A stretch of 64,000 nucleotides of DNA. Source: Burkholderia lata (GTDB lineage Bacteria; Pseudomonadota; Gammaproteobacteria; Burkholderiales; Burkholderiaceae). The DNA is taken from positions 1-64,000 of the forward strand of contig NZ_CABVQK010000005.1 of assembly GCF_902499335.1 (NCBI RefSeq). The letters run 5' to 3'. The notes below the pieces were generated by a model that was not told where the DNA came from, ran no database searches, and saw nothing but the letters and a program-made list of their open reading frames with translations. How positions within the stretch are numbered: the stretch's first letter is position 1; each line of letters starts with the position of its first letter. Shown here piece by piece: positions 27,118-36,331 of the stretch. The translations under genes and the position numbers were made by a program.

Positions 27118-28284
27118 ATGAACTACCAGCTCACAGCCGACCAGCAGGCGATCGTCGACGCCGCGCAAAAAATCTGTGCGGATTTTCCGCTCGAATACTG
27201 GCGCAAGAAAGACAAGCACCACGAGTTCCCGCATGAGTTCTTCGACGCGGTCGCGAGCGGCGGCTGGCTCGGCATCTGCATGCCGGAAGACGTCGGCGGC
27301 GCGAATCTCGGCGTGACGGAGGCCGCGCTCTTCATGCGCACGGTCGCCGAATGCGGCGGCCAGGCCGCGGCGTCCACCATCCACATGAACATCTTCGGCC
27401 TGCAGCCGGTCGTGCACTTCGGCTCGGACGCGCAGAAGAAAGCGTGGCTGCCGCCGTTCACCCGCGGCGAGCACAAGGCGTGCTTCGCCGTGACCGAGCC
27501 GGACACCGGCCTCGACACCACGAAGCTGAAGGTCGTCGCGAAGAAGCAGCCCGACGGCAACTACCTGATCTCGGGCAAGAAGGTCTTCATCTCGACCGCT
27601 CAAGTGGCTGATCACATGCTGATCCTCGCGCGCACCACGCCGATCGAGCAGGTGAAAAAACACAGCGAAGGGCTGAGCCTGTTCTACACGAAGCTCGACC
27701 GCAGGTATGTCGACATCCGCGAGATCGACAAGCTCGGTCGCGCCGCAGTCGATACGAACGAACTCTTCATCGACGACCTGCCGGTGTCGAAGGACGAGCT
27801 GATCGGCGAGGAAGGCAAGGGCCTGAGCTACATCTTCCACGGGATGAACGCCGAACGTGTGCTGGTGGCGGTCGAGCAGGTCGGCATCGGCCGCGCGGTG
27901 CTCAACCTCGCGACGCAGTACGCGAAGGAACGCGTGGTGTTCGGCCGCCCGATCGGCCAGAACCAGGGCGTCCAGCATCCGCTGGCCCGCAACTGGGCCG
28001 AGCTGGAAGCGGCGAACCATATGATCTTTGCGGCCGCCGACCTGTACGACCGCGGGCAGTCATGCGGCTCCGAGGCGAACGCCGCGAAGCTGCTCGCGTC
28101 CGAGGCGTGCATGAATGCATGCCAGACCGCGATCCTCACGCACGGCGGCTTCGGCTACGCGAAGGAGTATCACGTCGAACGGTTCATGCGGGAAGCGTGG
28201 ATCGGCTACATTGCCCCTGTCACCCCGCAACTCATTCTGTCGAATATCGCTGAACGCAAGCTCGGATTGCCGAAGTCCTACTAA
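27118..28284 (+). CDS. Acyl-CoA dehydrogenase, isovaleryl/long-chain-type active site
   Basis: 388 aa, start after GCAGGAGAATC. FAD-dependent alpha,beta-oxidation of an acyl-CoA with ETF as acceptor. CFAVTEPDTGLDTTKLK (122-138) is the FAD-binding block, and HGGFGYAKEYHVERFMRE is near the end. The C-terminal catalytic Glu of MCAD-like enzymes (YEGT) is missing: the region reads YIAPVTPQ. Instead Glu246 (MNAERVLVA) sits where isovaleryl- and long-chain acyl-CoA dehydrogenases keep their base. This arrangement is associated with branched substrates, fitting the racemase two genes downstream. Confidence 0.92.
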   Translation: MNYQLTADQQAIVDAAQKICADFPLEYWRKKDKHHEFPHEFFDAVASGGWLGICMPEDVGGANLGVTEAALFMRTVAECGGQAAASTIHMNIFGLQPVVHFGSDAQKKAWLPPFTRGEHKACFAVTEPDTGLDTTKLKVVAKKQPDGNYLISGKKVFISTAQVADHMLILARTTPIEQVKKHSEGLSLFYTKLDRRYVDIREIDKLGRAAVDTNELFIDDLPVSKDELIGEEGKGLSYIFHGMNAERVLVAVEQVGIGRAVLNLATQYAKERVVFGRPIGQNQGVQHPLARNWAELEAANHMIFAAADLYDRGQSCGSEANAAKLLASEACMNACQTAILTHGGFGYAKEYHVERFMREAWIGYIAPVTPQLILSNIAERKLGLPKSY

Positions 28285-28389
28285 GCACGGCTTTCCGCCG
28301 ACGGTTCCCGCACCGGGCATCGCCGGACCGCGGCCGGTGCCGGCCATGCAGGCCAGGCGCCGGCCGCACACAAGATTCAGGAGACAAGC

Positions 28390-29628
28390 ATGTCAGTTGC
28401 AAGACCTCTGGACGGCATTCGCGTCCTCGATTTGACCGTGGCGTTGGCCGGCCCGTACGGATCGCTGTTGCTGGGTGGGATGGGCGCCGAAGTCATTCGT
28501 GTCGAGTCACCCGGCGGCGGCGATATTGCGCGCAACAATCCCCCTTACGTCGGCAAGGACGGCGTCCACTTCGGCGTGAAGGGCGACGACGAAGTGTCGC
28601 TGACCATCCTCAACCGCGCACGCAACAAGAAGAGCATCACGCTCGACCTGAAATCCGAACAGGGCCGCGCGCTGTTCATGGAGCTGGTCAAGGAATCCGA
28701 CGTCGTCATCGAAAACGCGAGCGAAGGCGTCACGGCACGCCTGGGCGTGGACTACGAGAGCGTGCGCCACGTCAATCCGAAGATCGTCTATGCGTCGATC
28801 AAGGCGTTCGGCGAACCGAGCCCGTACAAGAACCTGAAAGGCATGGACATCATCGTCCAGGCGCTGTCGGGGATCATGGACGTGACCGGCTTCGCCGACG
28901 GACCGCCGACGCGCTCGGGCCTGCCGATCGCCGACCTGATCGCGCCGCTGTATGCGGTCAACGGCATCCTCGCGGCATTGATTCATCGAGGCCGGACGGG
29001 CGTCGGCCAGTGCGTGCAGGTATCGATGCTCGATTGCCTCGCATCGCTGGTGGCAGAGGAGCATTTCGACGTGTTCCTCGAGCACGGTTACGCGAAGCGC
29101 TCGGGCAATTTCCAGGATCGCCTGGTGCCGTTCGGCGTGTACGGCACGCGCGACGGCTACGTGGCGATGGTGGCTTTCCAGCCGGACTGGTTCCAGAACC
29201 TGATGGAAGCCGTGGGCCGGCCCGAGATCGCCACCGATCCGCGTTATGCAACGCGCGGCCCGCGCATGAAGCACGCGACCGAGATCAACGCGATCATCGA
29301 GGAATGGACACGCGGGCACAGCACGGAAGAAGTGATCGCAGAACTGCAGGTCAAGCGCGGCGTGCCGGCCGCCCCGGTGCGCTCGCCGCTCGACGTACTC
29401 AAGGATCCGGTGCTGCAGGCACGCGGCGCCGTGGTGCGGCTCGAGCACCCGGGCCTTGCCGGCGTCGATGCGATGGGCATGGGCCTGCCGATCAAGCTGT
29501 CGGGGACGCCCGTGCAGTTCGACCAGCCCGCGCAGGCACTCGGGGCCGCCAACGACGAGATCTACCAGGGGCTGCTCAAGCTGCCGGAGGATCGCCTGCA
29601 GCAACTGCGCGACGCGGGAGTGATCTGA
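28390..29628 (+). CDS. CaiB/BaiF-type CoA-transferase
   Basis: 412 aa, start after TTCAGGAGACAAGC. Blocks: PLDGIRVLDLTVALAGPYG, GAEVIRVE, ARNKKSITLDLKSEQGR, YKNLKGMDIIVQALSG. The likely catalytic Asp is D182 (GLPIADLIAP). It should activate an acid with CoA taken from a donor ester. The gene is followed two bases later by the racemase gene and belongs to the lyase-hydratase-dehydrogenase operon, so it likely makes the CoA ester these enzymes use. Confidence 0.9.
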   Translation: MSVARPLDGIRVLDLTVALAGPYGSLLLGGMGAEVIRVESPGGGDIARNNPPYVGKDGVHFGVKGDDEVSLTILNRARNKKSITLDLKSEQGRALFMELVKESDVVIENASEGVTARLGVDYESVRHVNPKIVYASIKAFGEPSPYKNLKGMDIIVQALSGIMDVTGFADGPPTRSGLPIADLIAPLYAVNGILAALIHRGRTGVGQCVQVSMLDCLASLVAEEHFDVFLEHGYAKRSGNFQDRLVPFGVYGTRDGYVAMVAFQPDWFQNLMEAVGRPEIATDPRYATRGPRMKHATEINAIIEEWTRGHSTEEVIAELQVKRGVPAAPVRSPLDVLKDPVLQARGAVVRLEHPGLAGVDAMGMGLPIKLSGTPVQFDQPAQALGAANDEIYQGLLKLPEDRLQQLRDAGVI

Positions 29629-29630
29629 TC

Positions 29631-30797
29631 ATGTCCGCCGCCCCCTCCCGTTGCGGCCCGCTCGCGGGCATCAAGATCGTCGAGATCGCGGGCATCGGCC
29701 CCGGGCCGCTGGCCGCGATGTTCCTCGCCGACCTCGGCGCGACCGTCATCCGTGTCGATCGCAAGGAGCCGTCCGGCCTCGGCGCGCCGCGCCCGGTGCA
29801 GTTCGATCTCGGGCTGCGCAACCGCAAGTCGATTCGCGTTGACCTGAAGGATCCGGCCGCCGTCGAGATGGTGCTCGACCTGATCGCCGAAGCCGACGCG
29901 CTGATCGAAGGGTTTCGCCCCGGCGTGATGGAGCGCCTCGGCCTCGGGCCCGAGCCCTGTCTCGCGCGCAACCCGCGCCTCGTCTACGGCCGCGTGACGG
30001 GCTGGGGGCAGGACGGCCCGCTGTCGCAGGTGGCCGGGCACGACCTGAACTACATCTCGATCACCGGCGCGCTGCATGCGATGGGCCGCGCCGGACAGGC
30101 GCCGACGCCGCCGCTCAACGTGCTCGGCGACTACGCGGGCGGCTCGCTGTACCTCGCGTTCGGGCTGCTCGCGGGCATCCTCGAAGCGCGTGGCTCCGGT
30201 AAGGGCCAGGTAGTGGACGCCGCGATGGTGGACGGCGTCGCGTCGATCATGACGGTGACGATGGGCCTGCATGCGGCCGGCATGCTCGACAAGGCACGCG
30301 GCACCAACCTGCTCGACACCGGCGCGCCGTTCTACGAGGTCTACGCCTGCGCCGACGGCAAGTACGTGAGCGTCGGCCCCATCGAGGGCAAGTTTTATCG
30401 GCTGCTGCTCGAACAGCTCGACCTGCAGGACCACCCGCTGCTGCAGGCGCAAATGGATCGCGCACAGTGGCCGCAGGGGAAGCAAGTGCTCGCCGAGAAA
30501 TTCAGGGAGCGCACGCGCGACGAATGGGCGCAACGGCTCGGCCATCTCGACGTGTGCGTAGCGCCCGTGCTCGACTTCGACGAAGCGCCGAGCCATCCGC
30601 ATATCCATGCGCGCGGCACGTTCGTCGACCTGGACGGCGTGACGCACCCGGCGCCCGGCCCGCGCTTTTCGCGCACGCCGGCCGCACGGCCCGAAGCGCC
30701 CGCGGCACCGACGACCGACAACGCGATCGCCGCGCTGCAGGGCTGGCTGCCCGACGCGCGGATCGAAGCCTGTCGTGCGCGAGGCACCTTCATCTGA
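29631..30797 (+). CDS. Alpha-methylacyl-CoA racemase (CaiB/BaiF superfamily)
   Basis: 388 aa from the ATG at 29631; a frame running in from 29010 overlaps the previous gene and is rejected. It starts PLAGIKIVEIAGIGPGPLAAM, the AMACR type. The catalytic residues of mycobacterial MCR (His126, Asp156, Glu241) map with a constant offset of 11 to H137 (GHDLNY), D167 (LGDYAGG) and E252 (GPIEGKFY), so all three are present. It interconverts R and S 2-methylacyl-CoA esters, which predicts that this operon handles 2-methyl-branched acyl-CoA and needs one stereoisomer for the dehydrogenase. Confidence 0.92.
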   Translation: MSAAPSRCGPLAGIKIVEIAGIGPGPLAAMFLADLGATVIRVDRKEPSGLGAPRPVQFDLGLRNRKSIRVDLKDPAAVEMVLDLIAEADALIEGFRPGVMERLGLGPEPCLARNPRLVYGRVTGWGQDGPLSQVAGHDLNYISITGALHAMGRAGQAPTPPLNVLGDYAGGSLYLAFGLLAGILEARGSGKGQVVDAAMVDGVASIMTVTMGLHAAGMLDKARGTNLLDTGAPFYEVYACADGKYVSVGPIEGKFYRLLLEQLDLQDHPLLQAQMDRAQWPQGKQVLAEKFRERTRDEWAQRLGHLDVCVAPVLDFDEAPSHPHIHARGTFVDLDGVTHPAPGPRFSRTPAARPEAPAAPTTDNAIAALQGWLPDARIEACRARGTFI

Positions 30798-30809
30798 GAC
30801 CTGACTGAC

Positions 30810-31496
30810 ATGACAACCCCTACCCCCGAGCTCGCGGCGCTGGACCGCCTGACGAGCGGCCGCTCCACCTGTCGCGCATACCGGCACGAAGCGCTGGACC
30901 TCGACCTGATCCGCAGCATCGTCGCGATGGCCAGCCGCTCGGCATCGTGGTGCAACGTGCAACCGTGGCAACTCGTGATCACCGAAACCACGGAGAGCAC
31001 CGAACGCTTTCGCGAAGCATTGATGCAGCGGGTCAAGGATCATCCGGAGAACGAATCGGACCTGCCGTTCCCGCCGAGCTACCAGGGCATCTACGGCGAG
31101 CGCCGGCGCGGCGCCGGCATCGCGCTCTATTCGTCGCTCGGAATCGGCCCGAAGGACAGCGAGCGCAGCGCCGAGCAGGCGTTCCGCAACTTCCGCATGT
31201 TCGACGCGCCGCACGTGGCGATCGTCACGGTGCCGGCGGAGCTGGGCCCGTATGCACTCGTCGATGCGGGCGGCTTCGTGTCGTCGTTCCTGCTCGCGGC
31301 CTATGCGCACGGCGTCGCCACCACGCCGCAGGGCGCGCTGGCCCGCCATGCGCATTTCGTCCGCGACTATTTCGGCATTCCCGATACGCAGCACATGATC
31401 TGCGCGATCTCGTTCGGTTACGCGCAAGACGAGCACCCGGTCAACCGGTTCCGCACCTCACGCGCCGGCGTGGACGATCTCGCGCGCTTCGCGTGA
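30810..31496 (+). CDS. Nitroreductase-family FMN oxidoreductase
   Basis: 228 aa. The N terminus carries the FMN phosphate motif (SGRSTCRAYRHEAL, about residues 13-26), then ASWCNVQPWQLVIT, as in the NfsB/BluB fold, and ends with FGYAQDEHPVNRFRT. NAD(P)H-dependent FMN protein, probably a dimer. Its place between a racemase and an acyl-CoA synthetase is not explained by normal acyl-CoA catabolism; it may act on an unsaturated or nitro compound, or repair a flavin intermediate. Confidence 0.88.
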   Translation: MTTPTPELAALDRLTSGRSTCRAYRHEALDLDLIRSIVAMASRSASWCNVQPWQLVITETTESTERFREALMQRVKDHPENESDLPFPPSYQGIYGERRRGAGIALYSSLGIGPKDSERSAEQAFRNFRMFDAPHVAIVTVPAELGPYALVDAGGFVSSFLLAAYAHGVATTPQGALARHAHFVRDYFGIPDTQHMICAISFGYAQDEHPVNRFRTSRAGVDDLARFA

Positions 31497-31543
31497 GCGT
31501 GGCACGCTGTGAACGATCGCGAACGACGCAAGGAGAATCGAGC

Positions 31544-33040
31544 GTGGCCGAACGCATTCACGAACTGCTGGATCGCTGGCTGACCGACGCCCCCGAGCGG
31601 CCGTTCATCCATCTCGCCGACCGCACGCTGAGCTATGCGGACGTCGGCGCGCTGGCCGATGCGCTCGCGTGCGAGTTGCGCGCCGACGGCGTGCGCGCAG
31701 GCGACCGCGTGCTGGTGGTGGCCGAGAACTGCCCCGAGCACGCGGCGCTGCTGATCGCATGCAGCCGTGTCGGCGCGTGGTCGTGCGGTGTCAATGCGCG
31801 CATGGCGCCGGGCGAGATCGATGCGTTCGCCGCGAAGGCCGACGCACGTGTGCTGTATTTCACGTCGGCGGTTTCGCCTGCCGCCAGCGCGCATGCCGCG
31901 CGGCACGATGCCTGCCCGTCCTGCGTGGGCGGCCTCGCGCGCAGCGCCGTGCGCGCCGCCGCGCAGGTCGAACCCGAACCGCTGGCGAGCGACGTCGCGG
32001 CGATCATCTTCACGTCCGGCACGACGGGCGCGCCCAAGGGCGTGATGATGACGCACCGCGGCGTGCTGCATTTCGCACAGGTCTCCGCGCAATCGCGCGC
32101 GCTGGGGCCCGGCGACAAGGTCTACGCGTATGCGCCGATGACGCACATCTTCGGGCTGGGCACGGTGCTGCTCGCGTCGCTGCATGCGGGCGCCGCGCTG
32201 GAGATGCGCTCGCGGTTCGAGCCGGCGGAGCTGTTCGACGCGCTCGCGCACCGACGCGTGAGCCAGGTGCAAGGCCCGCCGATGCTGTTTGCCCGCCTGC
32301 TTCAGCACACCGAGGAACACCACATCGCGCACCCCGACGCTCCGCACCTGCGCTACCTGTACGCCGGCGCCGGGCCGCTCGACAGCGCGCTCAAGCAGAA
32401 GGTCGAGGCAAAGTTCGGCCAGACCCTGCATCACGGCTACGGGCTGTCGGAATACGCCGGCTCGCTGCACGCGACGCGCCTGGGCGAAACGCGCCAGGAC
32501 ACCAGCGCGGGCTACGCGTTTCCGGGCGCCGAACTGCGCATCGTCGATCCGGCCAGCGGCCGCACGCTGCCGGCCGGCGAGCGCGGCGAAATCTGGCTGC
32601 GCGGCACGGGCCTGATGCCCGGCTATTTCCGCGACCCGGCCGCCACGGCCGACGTGATGCGCGACGGCGGCTGGTACGCGTCGGGCGACCTGGGCGAGCT
32701 GCACGACGACGGCGCGCTGTTCATCGTCGGGCGGCTCAAGGACATGATCATCCGCTCGGGATTCAACGTGTATCCGGGCGAAGTGGAACAGGCGCTCAAC
32801 GGGTTCCCCGGCATCCGGAACTCGGCCGTGGTCGGCCAGAAGGAAGCGGACGGCAACGAGGCCGTCATCGCGTTCGTCGAGCTCGATCCCGCGCATCCGC
32901 TCGACGAAGCCGCGTTGCGCCGGTACTTGCGCGAACGGCTCGCCGCCTACAAGCACCCGGCGCGCATCATCCCCATCGACGCGCTACCGTTCAACGGTAA
33001 CGGCAAGCTCATGCGGCGGGAATTGCTGGCGCGGCTGTAA
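31544..33040 (+). CDS. AMP-forming acyl-CoA synthetase/ligase, GTG start
   Basis: 498 aa from the GTG at 31544, seven bases after AGGAGA; the frame is open from 30947 but that extension overlaps the nitroreductase. Adenylation motifs: IIFTSGTTGAPKGVMMTH (A3), YGLSEYAG, YASGDLG, and the C-terminal Lys in NGNGKLMRREL. It activates a carboxylate with ATP and CoA. With a transferase in the same operon, the pathway has two ways of forming the CoA ester, or the two enzymes act on different acids. Confidence 0.93.
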   Translation: MAERIHELLDRWLTDAPERPFIHLADRTLSYADVGALADALACELRADGVRAGDRVLVVAENCPEHAALLIACSRVGAWSCGVNARMAPGEIDAFAAKADARVLYFTSAVSPAASAHAARHDACPSCVGGLARSAVRAAAQVEPEPLASDVAAIIFTSGTTGAPKGVMMTHRGVLHFAQVSAQSRALGPGDKVYAYAPMTHIFGLGTVLLASLHAGAALEMRSRFEPAELFDALAHRRVSQVQGPPMLFARLLQHTEEHHIAHPDAPHLRYLYAGAGPLDSALKQKVEAKFGQTLHHGYGLSEYAGSLHATRLGETRQDTSAGYAFPGAELRIVDPASGRTLPAGERGEIWLRGTGLMPGYFRDPAATADVMRDGGWYASGDLGELHDDGALFIVGRLKDMIIRSGFNVYPGEVEQALNGFPGIRNSAVVGQKEADGNEAVIAFVELDPAHPLDEAALRRYLRERLAAYKHPARIIPIDALPFNGNGKLMRRELLARL

Positions 33041-33136
33041 CGCGCGAAACGGTGCCGGCGCGGTTTCCCCTTCCCCGAAAAAACCGCAAAATCTGCAAAC
33101 CCGCCGACCCTACATTGCTCCCCCAGGAGCCCGCAA

Positions 33137-33970
33137 TTGAAAACCCGAACCCTGACCCAATACGCCCGGCGCATGGACCCCGTCCTGCGCTGGCTGGCAA
33201 GCCACCCCGACGCCGACCCGGATCTGTATCTGCTGGCCGACCTCGCGTGCTTGTCGCCGTATCACTTTCATCGCGTCTACCGCGCGATGCTCGGTGAGAC
33301 GGTGAACGCCACCGTGCAGCGCATTCGCATGCACCGTGCGGCGGTCGCGTTGGGCGGGACCGGGCTGCCATTGCGCGATGTTGCGCAGCAAGCCGGCTAT
33401 ACGTCGGACGCTGCCTTCAACCGCGCGTTCGGCGCGACCTTCGGCATATCGCCGGGGCGCTACCGCGCGGCCCGCTCCGTTCCGTTCAATCCACAGGAGC
33501 TCGGCATGTATCCCGTTACCATCGAAACCTTCCCCGGCGCCGTACTGGCCGCATTGCCGCACCACGGCAGCTATCAGGAAATCGGCCCGGTCTTCACCCG
33601 GGCGTTCATGCTGGCCGCCGCCCGCGGGCTGGCGCGCCCCGAGGCGATCGGCTTCGGCGTGTATTTCGACGATCCCGAGCAGGTGCCGGCCGACCGGCTG
33701 CGCTCGATGGCCGGCATGTCCGTCGCGCCCGACGCCGAGGTGGGCGACGAGCTGCAACGCTTCGAGATCCCCGCCGGCCGCTGCGCGATCCTGACCTACA
33801 CGGGGCCGTACAACGAAATGGACCGGCCGTATAACTGGATGTTCTCCGAATGGCTGCCCGCGAGCGGCATGGTGCCGGCCGACTTCCCGATGTTCGAGCA
33901 GTACCTGAACGACCCGCGCAGCACGCCGCCCGCGCAGTTGCAGACGCGCATCTGCATGCCGTTGAAGTAA
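33137..33970 (+). CDS. AraC-family regulator with GyrI-like effector domain, TTG start
   Basis: 277 aa from the TTG at 33137, with CAGGAG eight bases upstream; no in-frame ATG with a comparable site precedes it. The N-terminal half is a tandem AraC HTH (LADLACLSPYHFHRVYRAMLGETV, then LRDVAQQAGYTSDAAFNRAFGATFGISPGRYR). The C-terminal half (about 118-277, MYPVTIETFPGAVLAALPHHGSY) is a GyrI/SOUL-type small-molecule domain as in Rob and BltR. It probably senses a hydrophobic ligand. It is placed 96 bases after the synthetase, so it may be part of, or regulate, that operon. Confidence 0.88.
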   Translation: MKTRTLTQYARRMDPVLRWLASHPDADPDLYLLADLACLSPYHFHRVYRAMLGETVNATVQRIRMHRAAVALGGTGLPLRDVAQQAGYTSDAAFNRAFGATFGISPGRYRAARSVPFNPQELGMYPVTIETFPGAVLAALPHHGSYQEIGPVFTRAFMLAAARGLARPEAIGFGVYFDDPEQVPADRLRSMAGMSVAPDAEVGDELQRFEIPAGRCAILTYTGPYNEMDRPYNWMFSEWLPASGMVPADFPMFEQYLNDPRSTPPAQLQTRICMPLK

Positions 33971-33979
33971 GCGCCGCGC

Positions 33980-34005
33980 GGCCCCGGCCGATGCAGGCCG
34001 GGGCC
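33980..34005. terminator. Hairpin between convergent genes
   Basis: GGCCCCGGCC (33980-33989) pairs perfectly with GGCCGGGGCC (33996-34005), six-base loop. Lies between the AraC gene (plus) and the LysR gene (minus); no T-run. Confidence 0.45.
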
Positions 34006-34096
34006 TGCCGGCGTTGGCCTGTCCCGGCCGCGCACGCTCGCCGGGGCAGGCTGCGATCGCCCTGGCGCGTGTGCGCACCCACGGGATGGTCACACC

Positions 34097-35026
34097 CTAG
34101 CCCAGCCAACGCGCATCGGGCCAGTCGCCCTGGTCGAACGTCGCCTTCACGCAGTCGAGCAGCACGGCGACCACGCAGCGCACCGGCGCCGTGGCCTGCC
34201 GGCTGCTCGGCGCCGCGAGCACGATCGTGCGCCTGACGCCCGGCGACGCGAGCGGCGCCGCGGTCAGGATGCCGCGCTCGACCTCCTGCGTCACGCCGAC
34301 GGCCGGCAGGATCGTCCAGCCGTGGCCTTGTGCGACCAGTTCCTTCTGCACGCTCAGCGCATTGGTTTCGGCGAAGACCTGCAGCGTCACGCCCGCCTCG
34401 GCCGCCGCATGCTCGATCGCGGCCCGCAGGCCCTGCGGCGCGGAAGGCAGGATGAACGGCTCGCGCGCGACCCGCTCGAGCGACAACGGCCGCTTGCGCG
34501 ACAGCCCGGCCGACGGCGCCGCGACGGCCCACAGACTCTCGTCGATCAGCGCCTTCACGTGCAGCGCGGGCGTCTCCTTCTGCCCGTACAGCAGCGCCGC
34601 ATCGACATCCCCCGCTTCGAGCCAGTCCTGCAGGTGGCCCGCATAGCCGATCGTGAGCCGCAGGCGGATATGCGGGTAGCGCCGCGCCACCTCGCCCGCC
34701 AGCCGCGTGGCCAGCAGATCCGACGTGCTGGCCAGCAGCCCGATGCTCACGATGCCCGCCACCGGCCCCTCGGTCGGCTGGATCTCAGCCTTGGCCCGCG
34801 CCACCTCGTTGAGGATGCGGCGCGCGTATTCGAGCATCGTCTTGCCCGACGGCGTGAGCTGCATGCCATGGCGGCTGCGGTCGAACAGTTCCGTCCCCAT
34901 GTCCTCCTCGAGCAGGCGCAGCTGGCGTGACACGGCCGGCTGCACGAGATTCAACAGGCTCGACGCGCGAGTGACGTTGCCCGTTTCGGCCACGGTGACG
35001 AACGCGCGCAGTTGCTTGAGATCCAT
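34097..35026 (-). CDS. LysR-family transcriptional regulator
   Basis: 309 aa. The HTH is canonical (GNVTRASSLLNLVQPAVSRQLRLLEEDMGTELFDR). It is of the Nac/Cbl-like group by its start MDLKQLRAFVTVAETGN. It is divergent from the dehydrogenase-ETF-hydratase-transferase-lyase operon starting at 35139, with 112 bases between, and is therefore the likely activator of that operon. The A+T-rich stretch 35040-35100 presumably holds its operator and the operon promoter. The ligand is unknown. Confidence 0.92.
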   Translation of the reverse strand: MDLKQLRAFVTVAETGNVTRASSLLNLVQPAVSRQLRLLEEDMGTELFDRSRHGMQLTPSGKTMLEYARRILNEVARAKAEIQPTEGPVAGIVSIGLLASTSDLLATRLAGEVARRYPHIRLRLTIGYAGHLQDWLEAGDVDAALLYGQKETPALHVKALIDESLWAVAAPSAGLSRKRPLSLERVAREPFILPSAPQGLRAAIEHAAAEAGVTLQVFAETNALSVQKELVAQGHGWTILPAVGVTQEVERGILTAAPLASPGVRRTIVLAAPSSRQATAPVRCVVAVLLDCVKATFDQGDWPDARWLG

Positions 35027-35138
35027 CGCGGGTACCTCGATGCCAAAAACTGATTTGGCGATCAGAAAATTCTATTGTTTAAGAAATCCATCAAAACTTA
35101 TTATGGACTCAACCCATGCCAATGACGAGACACGATTC

Positions 35139-36311
35139 ATGAGCGCCTCCGTTTTCTCCGCCCCCGACCAGTACCAGGAAATCCGCGACGCGGTACGCGG
35201 CCTGTGCAATCAGTATCCGGCCGAATATCACCGCAAGATCGACGAGGCGCGCGGCTACCCCGAAGCGTTCGTCACGGCCCTCACGCAGGCCGGCTGGCTG
35301 GCCGCGCTGATTCCGCAGGAATACGGCGGCCCGGGCCTGTCGATGGCCGAGGCGTCGGTCATCATGGAAGAGATCAACCGCTCCGGCGGCAATTCGGGCG
35401 CGTGCCACGGCCAGATGTACGTGATGAACACCATCGTGTTCAGCGGCACCGAAGCGCAGAAGCAGCGCTACCTGCCGCGCATCGCGGCCGGCGAACTGCG
35501 CGTGCAGTCGATGGGCGTGACCGAGCCGACCACCGGCAGCGACACCACCAAGCTCAAGACCACGGCCGTGAAGAAGGACGGCCGCTGGGTCATCAACGGC
35601 CAGAAGGTGTGGATCTCGCGGGTCCAGCACAGCGACCTGCTGATCCTGCTCGCGCGCACCACGCCGCTCGACCAGGTGCAGAAGAAGAGCGACGGGCTAT
35701 CGTGCTTCATCGTCGAGCTGGACAAGGCGATCGGCAACGGCCTCACGGTGCGTCCGATCCTCAACATGGTCAACCACGAGACCAACGAGCTGTTCTTCGA
35801 CAACCTGGAGCTGCCGGAAGACGCGCTGCTCGGCACCGAAGGCAAGGGGCTCAAGGTGATCTTCGACGGCCTGAACGCCGAGCGCACGCTGATCGCGGCC
35901 GAGTGCATCGGCGACGGCTACTGGTTCCTCGAGAAAGCGCGCGACTACGCGAGCGAGCGCAAGGTGTTCGGCCGCCCGATCGGGCAGAACCAGGGCATCC
36001 AGTTTCCGCTGGCCGAATCGTTCATCGAGCTGGAGGCCGCGAACCTGATGCGCTGGCGCGCCTGCGAGAAGATCGATGCGCGCCAGAACGCGGGGGTCGA
36101 GGCCAACATGGCCAAGTACCTGGCCGCGAAGGCAAGCTGGGAAGCGGCCAATGCGTGCCTGCAGACGCACGGCGGCTTCGGCTTCGCATGCGAATACGAC
36201 GTGGAGCGCAAGTTCCGCGAAACGCGCCTGTACCAGGTCGCGCCGATCTCCACCAACATGATCCTGGGGCATGTGGCCGAGCACGTGCTGCAGCTCCCCC
36301 GTTCCTACTGA
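35139..36311 (+). CDS. Acyl-CoA dehydrogenase, isovaleryl/long-chain-type active site
   Basis: 390 aa from the ATG at 35139 (MSASVFSAP); the ATG at 35103 would add twelve residues, and neither has a strong ribosome site. FAD block [17 protein letters not shown] (124-140). As in the dehydrogenase at 27118, the MCAD-type C-terminal Glu is absent (region reads YQVAPISTN) and Glu248 (LNAERTLIA) occupies the isovaleryl/LCAD base position. The two proteins are similar in length and ending (LPRSY versus LPKSY). It heads an operon that includes its own electron acceptor, ETF. Confidence 0.92.
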   Translation: MSASVFSAPDQYQEIRDAVRGLCNQYPAEYHRKIDEARGYPEAFVTALTQAGWLAALIPQEYGGPGLSMAEASVIMEEINRSGGNSGACHGQMYVMNTIVFSGTEAQKQRYLPRIAAGELRVQSMGVTEPTTGSDTTKLKTTAVKKDGRWVINGQKVWISRVQHSDLLILLARTTPLDQVQKKSDGLSCFIVELDKAIGNGLTVRPILNMVNHETNELFFDNLELPEDALLGTEGKGLKVIFDGLNAERTLIAAECIGDGYWFLEKARDYASERKVFGRPIGQNQGIQFPLAESFIELEAANLMRWRACEKIDARQNAGVEANMAKYLAAKASWEAANACLQTHGGFGFACEYDVERKFRETRLYQVAPISTNMILGHVAEHVLQLPRSY

Positions 36312-36331
36312 TTTCGGAAGGATTCCTCCCC

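Noticed and set aside
29010-29630. N-terminal extension of the racemase gene by 207 residues
   Set aside because: It lies in a wrong frame of the preceding CoA-transferase gene; the racemase starts naturally at 29631.
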